Source: Bacteroidota bacterium
Lineage (GTDB): Bacteria; Bacteroidota; JABWAT01
Length of the DNA stretch: 64,000 nucleotides
Direction of reading: 5' to 3'
Assembly (NCBI GenBank): GCA_020161835.1
Contig: JAIUNL010000014.1
Span: forward strand, 62,001 to 126,000
Every line of letters starts with the position of its first letter. Position 1 is the stretch's first letter. Positions 49,383 to 58,197 of this stretch are shown in pieces. Under the pieces are notes generated by a model that saw only the letters and a list, made by a program, of their open reading frames with translations, ran no database searches and was not told where the DNA came from. The position numbers and the translations under genes were made by a program.

Positions 49383-49679
49383 ATGTCCGATTTTCCTGAA
49401 GAAATAGAACTCCCGATTGACGGAATGCTTGACCTTCATCTTTTCTCCCCGAAAGACATCAAAACTCTCGTCCCGGATTATCTTGAACTTTGTCGTGAGA
49501 AAAATATTCTGCTGGTCAGAATCATCCACGGGAAGGGAAGTGGATCCCTCAAAAATACCGTTCATTCCATTCTTGCCCGGTTGGATTATGTCGTTAAATG
49601 GAATCTGGCAACCGGCGATTCCTCTGGTTCTGGTGCTACCCTCGTGACTTTGCTTCCGCAAAATCTAACGGAACGTTAA
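49383..49679 (+). CDS. Stand-alone Smr-domain protein
   Basis: A 98-residue protein consisting almost only of an Smr domain, the nuclease-like C-terminal domain of MutS2. Visible marks are the LDLH motif (ML-DLHLFSPKDI, about 15-26) and HGKGSGSLKNTVHSIL (about 49-64). Stand-alone Smr proteins cleave or bind nucleic acid; SmrB of E. coli cuts mRNA at collided ribosomes. The protein here lacks the usual N-terminal extension. Its ATG follows immediately after a heptamer array. Confidence 0.88.
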   Translation: MSDFPEEIELPIDGMLDLHLFSPKDIKTLVPDYLELCREKNILLVRIIHGKGSGSLKNTVHSILARLDYVVKWNLATGDSSGSGATLVTLLPQNLTER

Positions 49680-49700
49680 TTGATTCCATCACCTTGAAAA

Positions 49701-49731
49701 TTGAACCGAATTCCGGACATCCGTAACTTTA
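49701..49731 (+). promoter_or_regulatory. Predicted promoter (TTG-N20-TAACTTTA)
   Basis: TTG 49701-49703, exactly 20 bases, TAACTTTA 49724-49731, about 90 bases before the CoA-transferase gene. One mismatch in the last base of the -7 box, the same change as in the gapA promoter. Confidence 0.62.
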
Positions 49732-49819
49732 TCTTCGTCAAAATTGAATACAAAAACGGTGATTTTCGCATTCTTTCCGTTGAAAATCCTGTAAATCTGA
49801 AGAAAAAGGGATCTGAATT

Positions 49820-51100
49820 ATGATAAAATACGTAACTGCCGAAGAAGCCGTTTCCGTTATACAAAGTGGTGACAGGGTGTTCATTCAGGGTGCAGCTGCA
49901 ACTCCAACCCGGCTGATCAATGCCATGGCTGCCCGTGCACCTGAATTGAAGCATGTTGAGGTGGTTCACCTCCATACCGAAGGTCCTGCACCGTATGCAG
50001 TTCCCGGCATGGAAGAAAGCTTCAGGGCAAACTGTCTGTTTATGGCAGCAAATATGCGGACCGCAGTTAATGAAGGCCGTGCTGATAATATGACCATCCA
50101 CCTCGTTGATGTACCGACCTTATTCCGCAGAGGAATTCTCCCGATTGATGTGGCTATGGTTCACGTTTCGCCTCCGGATAAACACGGATTTGTAACTCTT
50201 GGAACCTCAGTTGACACTGCCCGTGCTGCGGTTCAAACTGCAAAACATGTGATTGCCCAGGTTAACCCAAACATGCCTAGAACCCACGGTGATGGCTTCG
50301 TTCACGTTTCAAAATTTCATGCTTTGGTTCAGGTTAACGATCCACTTCCAGAACATAAAATTGATGATAACGATCCAACCGCCGAACTGATTGCCGGTCA
50401 TATTGCCGGGGTTATTGAAGACGGTGCAACTCTGCAAATGGGAATTGGTGCTATTCCTGATCTCGTTTTGAAAAAACTGGCAAACCATAAAGATCTTGGC
50501 ATCCATACTGAAATGTTTTCTGACGGAATTATTGATCTGGTTTACAAAGGTGTCATTACCAATAACCGCAAAAAAACTCATCCGGGAAAAATTGTGGCCG
50601 GTTTCGCAAACGGAACAAAGAAACTGTGGGATTTTATGGATGATAACCCACTCATCGCCATGTGTGATATTGCCTATGTAAATGATACAGCCGTAATCAG
50701 AAAAAACCCACGTGTTACTGCAATCAACAGTTGCATTGAAGTGGATTTAACCGGACAAATCAGTGCTGACTCCATCGGAACAAGAATGTTCTCTGGTGTT
50801 GGTGGTCAGGTTGATTTTATCAGAGGTGCAGCTTTATCTGAAGGCGGAAAGCCCATTATTGCACTTGCTTCTTCCACCAAAAAAGGAGAATCCAAGATTG
50901 TACCAACATTGAAACTCGGTGCCGGTGTGGTAACTACCCGTGCTCAGGTGAATTATGTGGCAACCGAATGGGGAATTGTTCAGCTTTTCGGACTGAATAA
51001 CCGCCAGCGTGCTGAAGCCCTGACCAAAATTGCTCACCCCGATCACCGTGAAGCGCTGGATAAAGCAACATTTGAAAGATTTGGAAGAAGAACCTGGTAA
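49820..51100 (+). CDS. Acetyl-CoA hydrolase / 4-hydroxybutyrate CoA-transferase family enzyme
   Basis: A 426-residue class I CoA-transferase. Signs are SGDRVFIQGAAATPTRLINAM (about 12-32), VEVVHLHTEGPAPY (about 44), MVHVSPPDKHGFVTLGTSVD (about 113), the catalytic Glu in DLGIHTEMFSDGI (about 228), and GVGGQVDFIRGAALSEGGK (about 328-346). These enzymes move CoA between acetyl-CoA and acids such as 4-hydroxybutyrate, butyrate or succinate; which acid is not decided by sequence. It is monocistronic with a clear promoter and terminator. Confidence 0.92.
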   Translation: MIKYVTAEEAVSVIQSGDRVFIQGAAATPTRLINAMAARAPELKHVEVVHLHTEGPAPYAVPGMEESFRANCLFMAANMRTAVNEGRADNMTIHLVDVPTLFRRGILPIDVAMVHVSPPDKHGFVTLGTSVDTARAAVQTAKHVIAQVNPNMPRTHGDGFVHVSKFHALVQVNDPLPEHKIDDNDPTAELIAGHIAGVIEDGATLQMGIGAIPDLVLKKLANHKDLGIHTEMFSDGIIDLVYKGVITNNRKKTHPGKIVAGFANGTKKLWDFMDDNPLIAMCDIAYVNDTAVIRKNPRVTAINSCIEVDLTGQISADSIGTRMFSGVGGQVDFIRGAALSEGGKPIIALASSTKKGESKIVPTLKLGAGVVTTRAQVNYVATEWGIVQLFGLNNRQRAEALTKIAHPDHREALDKATFERFGRRTW

Positions 51101-51128
51101 GAATTGATTAAAAATTGTGGTAACTTTG

Positions 51129-51157
51129 AAAGGCAATCCGGTTGGATTGCCTTTTTT
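51129..51157 (+). terminator. Rho-independent terminator of the CoA-transferase gene
   Basis: AAGGCAATCC, loop GGTT, GGATTGCCTT, then T-run. A TAACTTTG phrase just before it at 51119-51126 has no -33 partner at the right distance. Confidence 0.9.
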
Positions 51158-51317
51158 ATTTTAAATGCTTTTACCACAGAGAACACAGAGTAAAGCTGGA
51201 TTTTATTCTTTACCCTATAATTTTGTCAGTCTGAGTGGCGGATTTGTGAAACAAATTCGCTGTATCGAAGACTTTACTACTTAAGAAAATCGTCGAGACA
51301 ATTTAGTTTTTGTATTC
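51158..51317. other. Intergenic region before the SDR operon
   Basis: About 160 bases with no gene. It includes CGGATTTGTGAAACAAATTC (an ATTTGTGAAACAAAT hairpin near 51240-51260) and a copy of the ATCGAAGACTT phrase related to the dispersed GTCGAAG repeats. Confidence 0.5.
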
Positions 51318-51350
51318 CATTAACCATTAATCATTTATCATTAACCATTA
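51318..51350. repeat. Heptamer tandem repeat, CATTAAC type
   Basis: About 4.7 units (CATTAAC, CATTAAT, CATTTAT, CATTAAC, CATTA). The last unit runs into the ATG of the SDR gene at 51350, so the array replaces a ribosome binding site. Confidence 0.87.
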
Positions 51351-52114
51351 TGTCCTCTTTCTGGACTTTACATTCTAAAAAAGCGCTCGTTACCGGCGGA
51401 ACCAAAGGCATTGGTGAGGCAATTGTTGCTGAGCTGCTTCAACTTGGCGCTGAAGTTTTTGTTGTAGCCAGAAATCAGGATTTACTTCTTGAAAAAATTT
51501 CCGGCTGGAAAAAGAAGGGATTTTCTGTGGATGGAATTGCATGTGATGTTGCAGATCCGGAATCCAGAAAAAAACTGATTGATCACCTCTCAAGCTGGGA
51601 TCGGCTTGATATTCTGGTAAATAACGCCGGCATGAATATCCGGAAAAAGGCGGGTGACTATTCTGAAGAAGAAATTGCCCGGATTTTTTCAACCAATCTG
51701 GAATCCGCTTTTGATCTTACCCGAAAACTTTATCCGCTTTTAAAAAAATCAGGAAATGCCTCAATAGTCAATGTGTCATCGGTTGGCGGACTTACTGCCT
51801 TGCGAAGTGGGGTTCCTTATGCCATGACCAAAGCTGCCATGATTCAGATGACGAAAAACCTGGCCATCGAATGGGCAACTGATGGAATTCGTGTGAATGC
51901 TGTTGCCCCCTGGTACACACGAACGCCCCTTGCTGAAGCTGTGTTGAGTAACCCTGACTGGCTGAGAGATGTTTTGGCCAGAACACCAATGAAACGGGTG
52001 GCTGAACCTGAAGAAGTGGCTCGTGTTGTTGCTTTTCTTTCAATGCCGGCCGCTTCGTACGTGACCGGTCAGTGTCTTGCCGTTGATGGCGGATTCACAA
52101 GTTATGGATTTTAA
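51350..52114 (+). CDS. Short-chain dehydrogenase/reductase (tropinone-reductase-like)
   Basis: A 254-residue NAD(P)-dependent oxidoreductase. Cofactor loop [13 protein letters not shown] (about 12-24), NNAGMNIR (about 90), catalytic Ser in [12 protein letters not shown] (about 141), Tyr and Lys in YAMTKAAM (about 156-160), and a C-terminal [11 protein letters not shown]. The Arg after TGGTKG and RNQDLL suggest NADPH. The start lies at the end of a heptamer array and has no purine-rich binding site. It is the first gene of an operon with mnmM, haemolysin III and a small membrane protein. The substrate is unknown. Confidence 0.92.
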   Translation: MSSFWTLHSKKALVTGGTKGIGEAIVAELLQLGAEVFVVARNQDLLLEKISGWKKKGFSVDGIACDVADPESRKKLIDHLSSWDRLDILVNNAGMNIRKKAGDYSEEEIARIFSTNLESAFDLTRKLYPLLKKSGNASIVNVSSVGGLTALRSGVPYAMTKAAMIQMTKNLAIEWATDGIRVNAVAPWYTRTPLAEAVLSNPDWLRDVLARTPMKRVAEPEEVARVVAFLSMPAASYVTGQCLAVDGGFTSYGF

Positions 52115-52116
52115 AA

Positions 52117-52716
52117 ATGGCTGAAACGATATTAGTCCCCCGAATGCTCGACGCCTATCATCAGTTTCTTGAAGAACGGGTAAAACCCGGGGCAATTGCA
52201 ATTGATGGTACTGCAGGAAATGGATATGACACCGTTTTTCTGGCAAATTTGGTTGGTGAAACCGGTCATGTCTGGGCATTTGATATTCAGCAGGCGGCAA
52301 TTGACGCAACAAAAAGCCGGGTTCAGGCTGCCGGATTTGAAAAACGGGTAACTTTATGTCTTCAAAGTCATTCTGAAATGATTTCTGTTATCCCGTCACA
52401 TTTGGCTGGATCGGTTTCAGGAATTGTTTTTAATTTAGGCTATCTTCCCGGATCTGATAAAAAGGTTACCACTCTGGTTCCAACTTCACTCGAAGCAATC
52501 AGGCAATCCTTGTTACTTTTATCACAGGATGGCATTTTAACGGTGGCCATTTACCCGGGACATCAGGAAGGGACCATGGAAGGCAATGCCCTGATTGATC
52601 AGATTCCAACATTGGAAGCAGCCGGTTTGCTGATCCGGATTTTCAAAGTACCGGAACCTAAAAGTCCGGCACCCTATTTAATTACTTATGAACGGAAAAA
52701 GAATGAAAAAAGATAA
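52117..52716 (+). CDS. mnmM: tRNA methyltransferase of the MnmM/YtqB family
   Basis: SAM-dependent methyltransferase of 199 residues of the YtqB family. In Bacillus and plants this family (MnmM) finishes 5-methylaminomethyl-2-thiouridine at tRNA position 34. Visible signs are a SAM loop AIDGTAGNGYDTVFLANLVG (about 27-46) with the family DGTxGNGxDT motif, VWAFDIQ (about 53) binding the ribose, and FNLGYLPGSDKK (about 105-116) in place of the usual NPPY. It has two bases after the SDR stop and overlaps the haemolysin III gene at its end. The family assignment is strong; the exact tRNA product here is inferred. Confidence 0.88.
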   Translation: MAETILVPRMLDAYHQFLEERVKPGAIAIDGTAGNGYDTVFLANLVGETGHVWAFDIQQAAIDATKSRVQAAGFEKRVTLCLQSHSEMISVIPSHLAGSVSGIVFNLGYLPGSDKKVTTLVPTSLEAIRQSLLLLSQDGILTVAIYPGHQEGTMEGNALIDQIPTLEAAGLLIRIFKVPEPKSPAPYLITYERKKNEKR

Positions 52717-53368
52717 AAATACCGGCATTCATGATGCTGATTTTACTTCCTTTCTTGATGAACTAGTTAATGCGGTAACTCACGGACTTGGAACTGCTCT
52801 TGCCATTGCCGGATTGGTAATTCTCGTCGTTTATGCAGCGGTAAACGGAACAGCCATTCATGTCGTCTCCGCTTCTATTTTCGGTTCATCTATGGTTTTG
52901 CTTTATCTGGCTTCAACCCTTTATCATTCATTCCCCTGGCCAAATGTGAAGCGGATTTTTAAAATTATTGATCACTCTTCAATTTATCTTTTGATTGCCG
53001 GAACTTACACTCCCTTTACTTTAGTGACTATGCAGGGCGCCTGGGGCTGGTCAGTTTTTGGCGTCATCTGGGGACTTGCAATTGCCGGTATTATCTTCAA
53101 AACCATGTTTACCGGACGGTTTCCCAGGCTTTCCTCCGGGATTTATCTGGGAATGGGCTGGATGATTATCATTGCCATCAAACCCCTTTATGATGCACTT
53201 CCTTTTTGGGGCCTGTTCTTATTATTTGCCGGTGGACTGTTTTATTCATTTGGCGTGATCTTTTATTCCTGGAAAAGTTTGCCTTTCAGCCACGGCATCT
53301 GGCATTTATTTGTTCTTGGCGGAACAATCTGCCACTTTTTTGCGGTTTTATTTTATGTCATGCCCTGA
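52703..53368 (+). CDS. Haemolysin III family (PAQR-like) membrane protein
   Basis: A 221-residue inner-membrane protein of the YqfA/Hly-III branch of the PAQR family with about seven hydrophobic segments. Family marks are DELVNAVTHGLGTALAIAGL (about 16-35), STLYHSFPWPNVKRIFKIIDHSSIYLLIAGTYTPF (about 75-110; conserved S, H, D and H form a metal-site hydrolase core) and the C-terminal FSHGIWHLFVLGGTICHFFAVLFYV with the paired His. The start at 52703 has GGAAAAAG in front and overlaps mnmM by 14 bases; an ATG at 52688 is an alternative. Its function in bacteria is uncertain. Confidence 0.88.
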   Translation: MKKDKNTGIHDADFTSFLDELVNAVTHGLGTALAIAGLVILVVYAAVNGTAIHVVSASIFGSSMVLLYLASTLYHSFPWPNVKRIFKIIDHSSIYLLIAGTYTPFTLVTMQGAWGWSVFGVIWGLAIAGIIFKTMFTGRFPRLSSGIYLGMGWMIIIAIKPLYDALPFWGLFLLFAGGLFYSFGVIFYSWKSLPFSHGIWHLFVLGGTICHFFAVLFYVMP

Positions 53369-53380
53369 TCTGGAGAAGAA

Positions 53381-53782
53381 GTGGAACTTGAAAAATTAGG
53401 AAAACTGCTGCGTGCCTTTGCATGGATACTTGCAGTTTTTGGTGTAATCGTTGCTTTGCTTTCCGGCTCTTTCACAGGAGACTGGATGGTGTTGTTGGGA
53501 GGTGCAATTGTGCTTGCCATAACCGGAACGGGTCTCATTTTGAAATATAAATCGGTTTTCTGGGCTTCCCTGGGAATTACCCTTGCTATGACCCTGCTTC
53601 TTGGATGGCGAACAACCACCACTTTTATACATCTGAGATCACTTGCAAAAACCAATCAAATGGCAGATTTTCCTTCAATTGGCGTAGAAGCTCTAATCTT
53701 TGGTATCCTTACCATTGCCTCACTCCTCGTCTGGATGGTTTCGCTTTCTCTGATCCGTTCTTTTCTCAATGAAAATAAGTGA
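53381..53782 (+). CDS. Small membrane protein of unknown function
   Basis: A 133-residue protein with four predicted membrane helices (about 12-30, 36-53, 59-78 and 102-125). The start codon is GTG with GGAG six bases upstream. It follows haemolysin III by 12 bases in the same operon. The sequence is hydrophobic with a conserved-looking loop (LGWRTTTTFIHLRSLAKTNQ) between helices three and four. I do not recognise a family. Confidence 0.75.
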   Translation: MELEKLGKLLRAFAWILAVFGVIVALLSGSFTGDWMVLLGGAIVLAITGTGLILKYKSVFWASLGITLAMTLLLGWRTTTTFIHLRSLAKTNQMADFPSIGVEALIFGILTIASLLVWMVSLSLIRSFLNENK

Positions 53783-53801
53783 AATATTTCCCATCTTAAT
53801 A

Positions 53802-53832
53802 TTGACAACACGTCCAGAAAATACCATCTTTG
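53802..53832 (+). promoter_or_regulatory. Predicted rplU-rpmA promoter (TTG-N20-CATCTTTG)
   Basis: TTG 53802-53804 (within TTGACA), exactly 20 bases, CATCTTTG 53825-53832. One mismatch to TAnnTTTG. It lies 48 bases before the rplU start and supports the start at 53881. Confidence 0.62.
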
Positions 53833-53880
53833 TGGTTCTCAAAAAGTACCTTATTTAGAACGCTAGCAGGAGGACACACG

Positions 53881-54192
53881 ATGTACGCCATCGTCGAAAT
53901 AGCTGGCAAGCAGTTTAAGGTAGAAGGCAAAAGAAAAGTTTATGTACCACTTCTTGATAAAGAAATTGGTGCAGAAGTCTCTTTCGATCAGGTTCTTTTG
54001 GTTGATGACGGATCAAAAGTTACCGTAGGCGCCCCTACTGTGAAGAATGCTTCAATTGAAGCTACTGTACTTGCCCACGTGAAGGCCGACAAGATTCGGA
54101 TCTTCAAGTATAAAAGAAGAAAAGGATATCGTAAACACATGGGTCATCGTCAGAACTATACCCAGATCCTTGTAAACGATATTAAAGTTTAA
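53881..54192 (+). CDS. rplU: Ribosomal protein L21
   Basis: A 103-residue protein of the large ribosomal subunit, binding 23S rRNA near L20. The start [17 protein letters not shown] is the universal L21 N-terminus, and [17 protein letters not shown] is the RNA-binding signature. AGGAGG lies nine bases before the ATG, an unusually strong site for this window. The frame is open further up to 53830 but crosses the promoter. It is followed after 17 bases by rpmA, the standard pair. Confidence 0.98.
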   Translation: MYAIVEIAGKQFKVEGKRKVYVPLLDKEIGAEVSFDQVLLVDDGSKVTVGAPTVKNASIEATVLAHVKADKIRIFKYKRRKGYRKHMGHRQNYTQILVNDIKV

Positions 54193-54209
54193 GACAGGAG
54201 AGTAAAATC

Positions 54210-54467
54210 ATGGCACATAAAAAAGGTGCGGGATCGACCAGAAACGGTCGTGATAGTCATAGTCAGCGTTTGGGTGTTAAAGCCTTTGGTGGTGAAGTTG
54301 TTACTGCCGGAAGTATTATCATTCGTCAGCGTGGAACCAAATTCCATCCTGGCTTGAACGTGAAACGTGCAAGTGATGATACCCTCTTTGCCTTAACCGA
54401 TGGAACTGTTGAATTTCGTGTAAAAGCCAACAAACGGCAGTACGTAAACGTTCTTCCGCAAAACTGA
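54210..54467 (+). CDS. rpmA: Ribosomal protein L27
   Basis: An 85-residue protein of the large subunit whose N-terminal tail reaches towards the peptidyl-transferase centre. It starts [16 protein letters not shown], giving AHKKGAG directly after Met, so no Firmicutes-type cleaved N-terminal extension is present. [13 protein letters not shown] and KRQYVNVLP are as in the family. It is co-transcribed with rplU (AGGAGAG before the start) and followed by a terminator. Confidence 0.98.
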   Translation: MAHKKGAGSTRNGRDSHSQRLGVKAFGGEVVTAGSIIIRQRGTKFHPGLNVKRASDDTLFALTDGTVEFRVKANKRQYVNVLPQN

Positions 54468-54493
54468 TTTTTCCGCAATTCCAATTTATTACT

Positions 54494-54522
54494 AAAAAAG
54501 TCCGGTTTTACCGGACTTTTTT
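54494..54522 (+). terminator. Rho-independent terminator after rpmA
   Basis: A-run, AGTCCGG, loop TTTTA, CCGGACT, T-run. Same core as the gapA terminator at 4634-4663. Confidence 0.92.
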
Positions 54523-54725
54523 AGTTTTTAGCAGTTTGTGAACTGTTGGGATACCTTGCTTAGGCTCCCGGCAAAAACAGGCAACCAGCTGGTCGCCCCT
54601 TCAAATTTCCATTTTAAAATTAAATTCAGTTTCTGGGTTACAAATTCAATTAATCATCCCGAAAGTGTTCGGGATCTTCGTTTTGCTCGATTAACCCTTG
54701 ACCATTAACCAGTATCCTAAAAAGT
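54523..54725. other. Repeat-bearing gap between rpmA and the epimerase gene
   Basis: About 200 bases with no gene. It holds the hairpin CCCGAAAGTGTTCGGG (near 54658), related to the inverted pair at 35278-35333, and a heptamer array at 54690-54717 (ATTAACC, CTTGACC, ATTAACC, AGTATCC), ending eight bases from the epimerase stop. Confidence 0.75.
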
Positions 54726-55520
54726 TTATTTTTTCTTCTTTTTCAGGCCTTGTAAACGATCAGAAAGTGGCGGCATTTCTGTGCGGTCATCCAGCATTCT
54801 CTGATCAAACACAAAATGATCATCAGCTTCAATAGTCCATCCGGCTTTTCTCTGTTTATTTAATTCTGTGGCAATTTCAAAGAAATTCCATCCCCGATTT
54901 GAATCTGCTTGATAAAGTCCGCCAGGGAATTTTCCGGCTCTGATCAGCAGGTCTGCAGTATCTTCAATAAAAGAGCAAGCCGGAAGCCATTTCGTACTGC
55001 AGGTTACCAGCCCTTTTTCCCGGTTCTGAACTTCAAGGTAATCGGTCATATTATTCGTCCCGATTTCTTCCCCGATCTGCCAGCCGAGTCGTATGATTAC
55101 TGCATCCGGATTCTGATACATCACACGGGCTTCAGACAACCGTTTCTCAAAACCATATCCTTTGTTGTTATCCGGAACAGATGTTACTGTAAAAGGTCCC
55201 GGTGAAAAATCAGAAAACACCATGACCGTACTGGTATAAACGAACCTGATTTTGAAATGTTTGCAAATCCAGGCCAGTTCACTGGGCCATTGGTAATTTA
55301 CCAGCCAGTTTTCATTTGGGTGGCCTGTTGGTCTTGAGTTAACCGCAAGATGAATAAGTACATCCGGTCTGACTGATCCGACATAATATTCCATTTTTGC
55401 GTAGTCATCAATCGGCACTTCCTGACGGTTCCAATAGGCAACTTTATGTCCGGCGGTTTCGAGTGAAGTTTTGAGTACCCGACCAATGGTTCCGCTTAAA
55501 CCGGTTACCAGAACTTTCAT
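54726..55520 (-). CDS. NAD-dependent epimerase/dehydratase, RmlD-like
   Basis: A 264-residue extended short-chain dehydrogenase resembling dTDP-4-dehydrorhamnose reductase (RmlD). Rossmann loop VTGLSGTIGRVL (about 5-16), DVLIHLAVNSRP (about 52-63), catalytic-type Thr/Ser in FVYTSTVMVFSD (about 93-104), GYGFEKRLSEA with the Tyr-x-x-x-Lys (about 122-126), and VIIRLGWQIGEEIG. It is shorter than RmlD and lies apart from rml genes, so the sugar nucleotide is uncertain. It follows the rhodanese gene by 33 bases with AAAGGA before the start. Confidence 0.85.
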   Translation of the reverse strand: MKVLVTGLSGTIGRVLKTSLETAGHKVAYWNRQEVPIDDYAKMEYYVGSVRPDVLIHLAVNSRPTGHPNENWLVNYQWPSELAWICKHFKIRFVYTSTVMVFSDFSPGPFTVTSVPDNNKGYGFEKRLSEARVMYQNPDAVIIRLGWQIGEEIGTNNMTDYLEVQNREKGLVTCSTKWLPACSFIEDTADLLIRAGKFPGGLYQADSNRGWNFFEIATELNKQRKAGWTIEADDHFVFDQRMLDDRTEMPPLSDRLQGLKKKKK

Positions 55521-55553
55521 GATGATTTCCTTTATATTACAAGGCTACAGAGC

Positions 55554-55925
55554 TTATTTTATTACAGGAAGTCCGGCCTCAACCCATCCCCGAAATCCGC
55601 CATCCATAGACCAGACGTTGGTATAACCCATTTTCTGAAGATTTTCTGCGGTAAGTGCCGACCGGAATCCGCCTCCGCAATATAAAATGATTTCAGCATC
55701 AGGGTCAGGTATCGTATTTTCAATATCACGCTCAATTATTCCTTTTCCCAGATGAATCGCATTCGGTAAATGGCTGACGGCCCATTCATTATCTTCTCTC
55801 ACATCTATAAAAATAAAAGAATGTCCCCGGGTTATTTTACCATTAACGTCTGCAATTGTTAGTTCTTTTATGTTTTTTCTGGAGTCATTCACAAGTTCTA
55901 AAAATCTGGGTGCGTGTGTTTTCAT
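55554..55925 (-). CDS. Single-domain rhodanese-like sulfurtransferase
   Basis: A 123-residue rhodanese domain protein, moving sulfane sulfur via a persulfide on the active-site Cys in ILYCGGGFRSA (about residue 89). FIFIDVREDNEWAVSHLPNAIHL and MDGGFRGWVEAGLPV are family marks. The ATG at 55925 is chosen; the open frame upstream to 56036 is AT-rich, gives an unlikely N-terminus and runs into the region in front of the divergent peptidase gene. The partner enzyme is not obvious. Confidence 0.9.
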   Translation of the reverse strand: MKTHAPRFLELVNDSRKNIKELTIADVNGKITRGHSFIFIDVREDNEWAVSHLPNAIHLGKGIIERDIENTIPDPDAEIILYCGGGFRSALTAENLQKMGYTNVWSMDGGFRGWVEAGLPVIK

Positions 55926-56049
55926 GAAATAAAGTTCCGGCAGGATTTGATTGTAAAAATGATTAAGATAGAGAAATTTTATATTTTTTACATTATAGTT
56001 TATGTTAAACAACGACGTTTTGATTTCCTGACCCAAAAACCAGTTTTAA

Positions 56050-58197
56050 ATGGGATTAATTATGAGTTTTAAATTAATAGTAAGTTGTCTGTTTATCCTT
56101 CCCGGATTTTTATTCGGTCAAACCAGGTTGATCACTGAAGACGAAATTGCATACAGTAAAATAAGACCTGAAACACTTAGGCAACTTCAGTGGTTACCCG
56201 AAACTGAAGGTTATAGTTACGTTGATCCGGTCAAAAACAATCTTGTCATTTCCCACGTGAAAAATCCTGATCAGACAGTTACCATCACCCTGCCTGATTT
56301 GAATTCCTTGTTTAAGCCGATCGGTTTACCCGAATTAAAAAGTTTTCCGGCAATTAAGTGGATCAGTAAGACTGAATTCTGGACACTGACCGATAAAAAA
56401 CTGGTGATTGCTGATCTTCAGGCAAAAAAAGCAATTTCGGTTGCAGACATTCCGGACGAAACAGGTAAAATCGAAATTTCTGAGGACCTGAAAATTGCAT
56501 ATACGGTTAATAATGCTTTGTTTTTCGTCACCCCCAAATCTTCACATACTTTGATTGCCAAAGCAGAAAGCACGGATATTAAATTTGGACAGGATGTTCA
56601 CCAGCGTGAATTTGGTATTGAAAAGGGACTTTTCTGGTCTCCCGGCGGAAAGCTTTTGGCTTTTTACCGTTCTGATGATGCCAATGTTACCAAATATCCA
56701 TTTGTTGATTTTACAACCCGGCCGGCGCAGTCAGTTCCGGCGATGTATCCGATGGCTGGAATGTCAAACCAGATTGTCACTATTGGAGTTTTCAATCCGG
56801 AAACAGGCCAGACTGTATATCTGAAAACCGGGGATCCCGCAGATCAGTATCTCACCAATATTACGTGGAGTCCGGACAGTAAATATATTTATGTTGCTCA
56901 TGTAAACCGTGACCAAAATCAGATGAAATTAAATCGCTACCAGGCTGAAACCGGAGAATTGGATAGAATCCTGTTTGAAGAACGGGATTCCTGTTGGGTT
57001 GAACCTACCACCGGACCTGTCTTTGTTCCGGGAAACTCAGGCGAATTTCTCTGGCTTTCCAACAGGGATGGCTGGAAACATATTTATTACTATAACAGAG
57101 ACGGAAATCTGATCAAACAGGTGACATCAGGAAACTGGGAAGTAACCAAAATCGAAGGATTTGATTCTGATCAACGAATCTGTTTTACCGCTACAAAAAC
57201 AAGTCCGATGGAAAAACAGATTTTTCGTTCTGATTTGAAATTAGGGAAAATCGAAAAACTAACGGAGGGAAAGGGTACTCATCAGGTTATTTTTTCACCA
57301 ACGGGCAAGTATTTTTTAGATATTTTCAACAGTTTAACAGTACCGAATTCAATCAGACTGGAAGAAACGGGCAAGAAAAGACTTAAAACCATTCTGGACT
57401 CTGCAGATCCGCTGGCTGGAATTGAAACAGGAGAAACCCAGGTTTTTACTTTTTCAGGTCAGGATAGTACACAGCTTTACGGCCGGTTGATATTCCCCCG
57501 AAACATGATCCCCGAGAAGAAATATCCGGTTATTTTATACGTTTATGGTGGGCCGCATTCCCAACAGGTCACTGATTCCTGGCCGACAGGTTCTTATAGT
57601 TTGTGGTCACATTATATGGCTTCAAAGGGGTTTATCGTTTTAACTGTAGATAACAGGGGCACATCAAGCCGGGGACGTGATTTTGAACAGAAAACCTATC
57701 GAAAATTGGGTACTTTGGAAATGGAAGATCAAATTGCCGGTTTGAACTATCTTTTTAAAACATTCCCAAATGCTGACCGGTCACGTGTTGGGGTTTTTGG
57801 GTGGAGTTATGGCGGATTTATGACAACGTCTCTGATGACGCGGATGCCTTCATTTTTCAAAGCCGGTGTTGCCGGGGCACCTGTGATTGACTGGAAATAT
57901 TACGAAACGGTTTACACAGAAAGATATATGGATAGCCCTGAACAAAATCCTGCCGGATTTTCATCAGCAAATGTAATTAATTATGTTTCAAACCTGAAGG
58001 GAAAGCTGCTCATCATTCAGGGAACTTCAGACCCTGTGGTAATGTGGCAGCACAGCCTGCTGTTTGTGAAAGAAGCTGCATCAACAAATACACCGCTCGA
58101 TTACTTTGTTTATCCTGGGCATTTACATGGAATTTCCGGGAAAGACCGACTACATCTCTGGTCGAAAATAAATCGATATTTTCTTGAGAATTTATAA
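56050..58197 (+). CDS. Exported dipeptidyl peptidase IV family serine peptidase
   Basis: A 715-residue exported S9B peptidase cutting dipeptides after proline or alanine. Signal peptide within the first 25 residues (starts at 56050, or possibly 56062, give MSFKLIVSCLFILPG). Beta-propeller about 50-470, including the substrate-N-terminus region REFGIEKGLFWSPGGKLLAFYRSDD. Catalytic domain about 480-715: YVYGGPHSQQVTDSW, Ser in GVFGWSYGGFMT (about 580), Asp in IQGTSDPVVMW (about 659) and His in YPGHLHGISG (about 692). The stop overlaps the convergent kinase gene by six bases. It is a periplasmic peptide scavenger. Confidence 0.94.
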   Translation: MGLIMSFKLIVSCLFILPGFLFGQTRLITEDEIAYSKIRPETLRQLQWLPETEGYSYVDPVKNNLVISHVKNPDQTVTITLPDLNSLFKPIGLPELKSFPAIKWISKTEFWTLTDKKLVIADLQAKKAISVADIPDETGKIEISEDLKIAYTVNNALFFVTPKSSHTLIAKAESTDIKFGQDVHQREFGIEKGLFWSPGGKLLAFYRSDDANVTKYPFVDFTTRPAQSVPAMYPMAGMSNQIVTIGVFNPETGQTVYLKTGDPADQYLTNITWSPDSKYIYVAHVNRDQNQMKLNRYQAETGELDRILFEERDSCWVEPTTGPVFVPGNSGEFLWLSNRDGWKHIYYYNRDGNLIKQVTSGNWEVTKIEGFDSDQRICFTATKTSPMEKQIFRSDLKLGKIEKLTEGKGTHQVIFSPTGKYFLDIFNSLTVPNSIRLEETGKKRLKTILDSADPLAGIETGETQVFTFSGQDSTQLYGRLIFPRNMIPEKKYPVILYVYGGPHSQQVTDSWPTGSYSLWSHYMASKGFIVLTVDNRGTSSRGRDFEQKTYRKLGTLEMEDQIAGLNYLFKTFPNADRSRVGVFGWSYGGFMTTSLMTRMPSFFKAGVAGAPVIDWKYYETVYTERYMDSPEQNPAGFSSANVINYVSNLKGKLLIIQGTSDPVVMWQHSLLFVKEAASTNTPLDYFVYPGHLHGISGKDRLHLWSKINRYFLENL

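Noticed and set aside
51119..51126. TAACTTTG as a promoter after the CoA-transferase
   Set aside because: No TTG lies 20 bases upstream, and the phrase runs straight into that gene's terminator.
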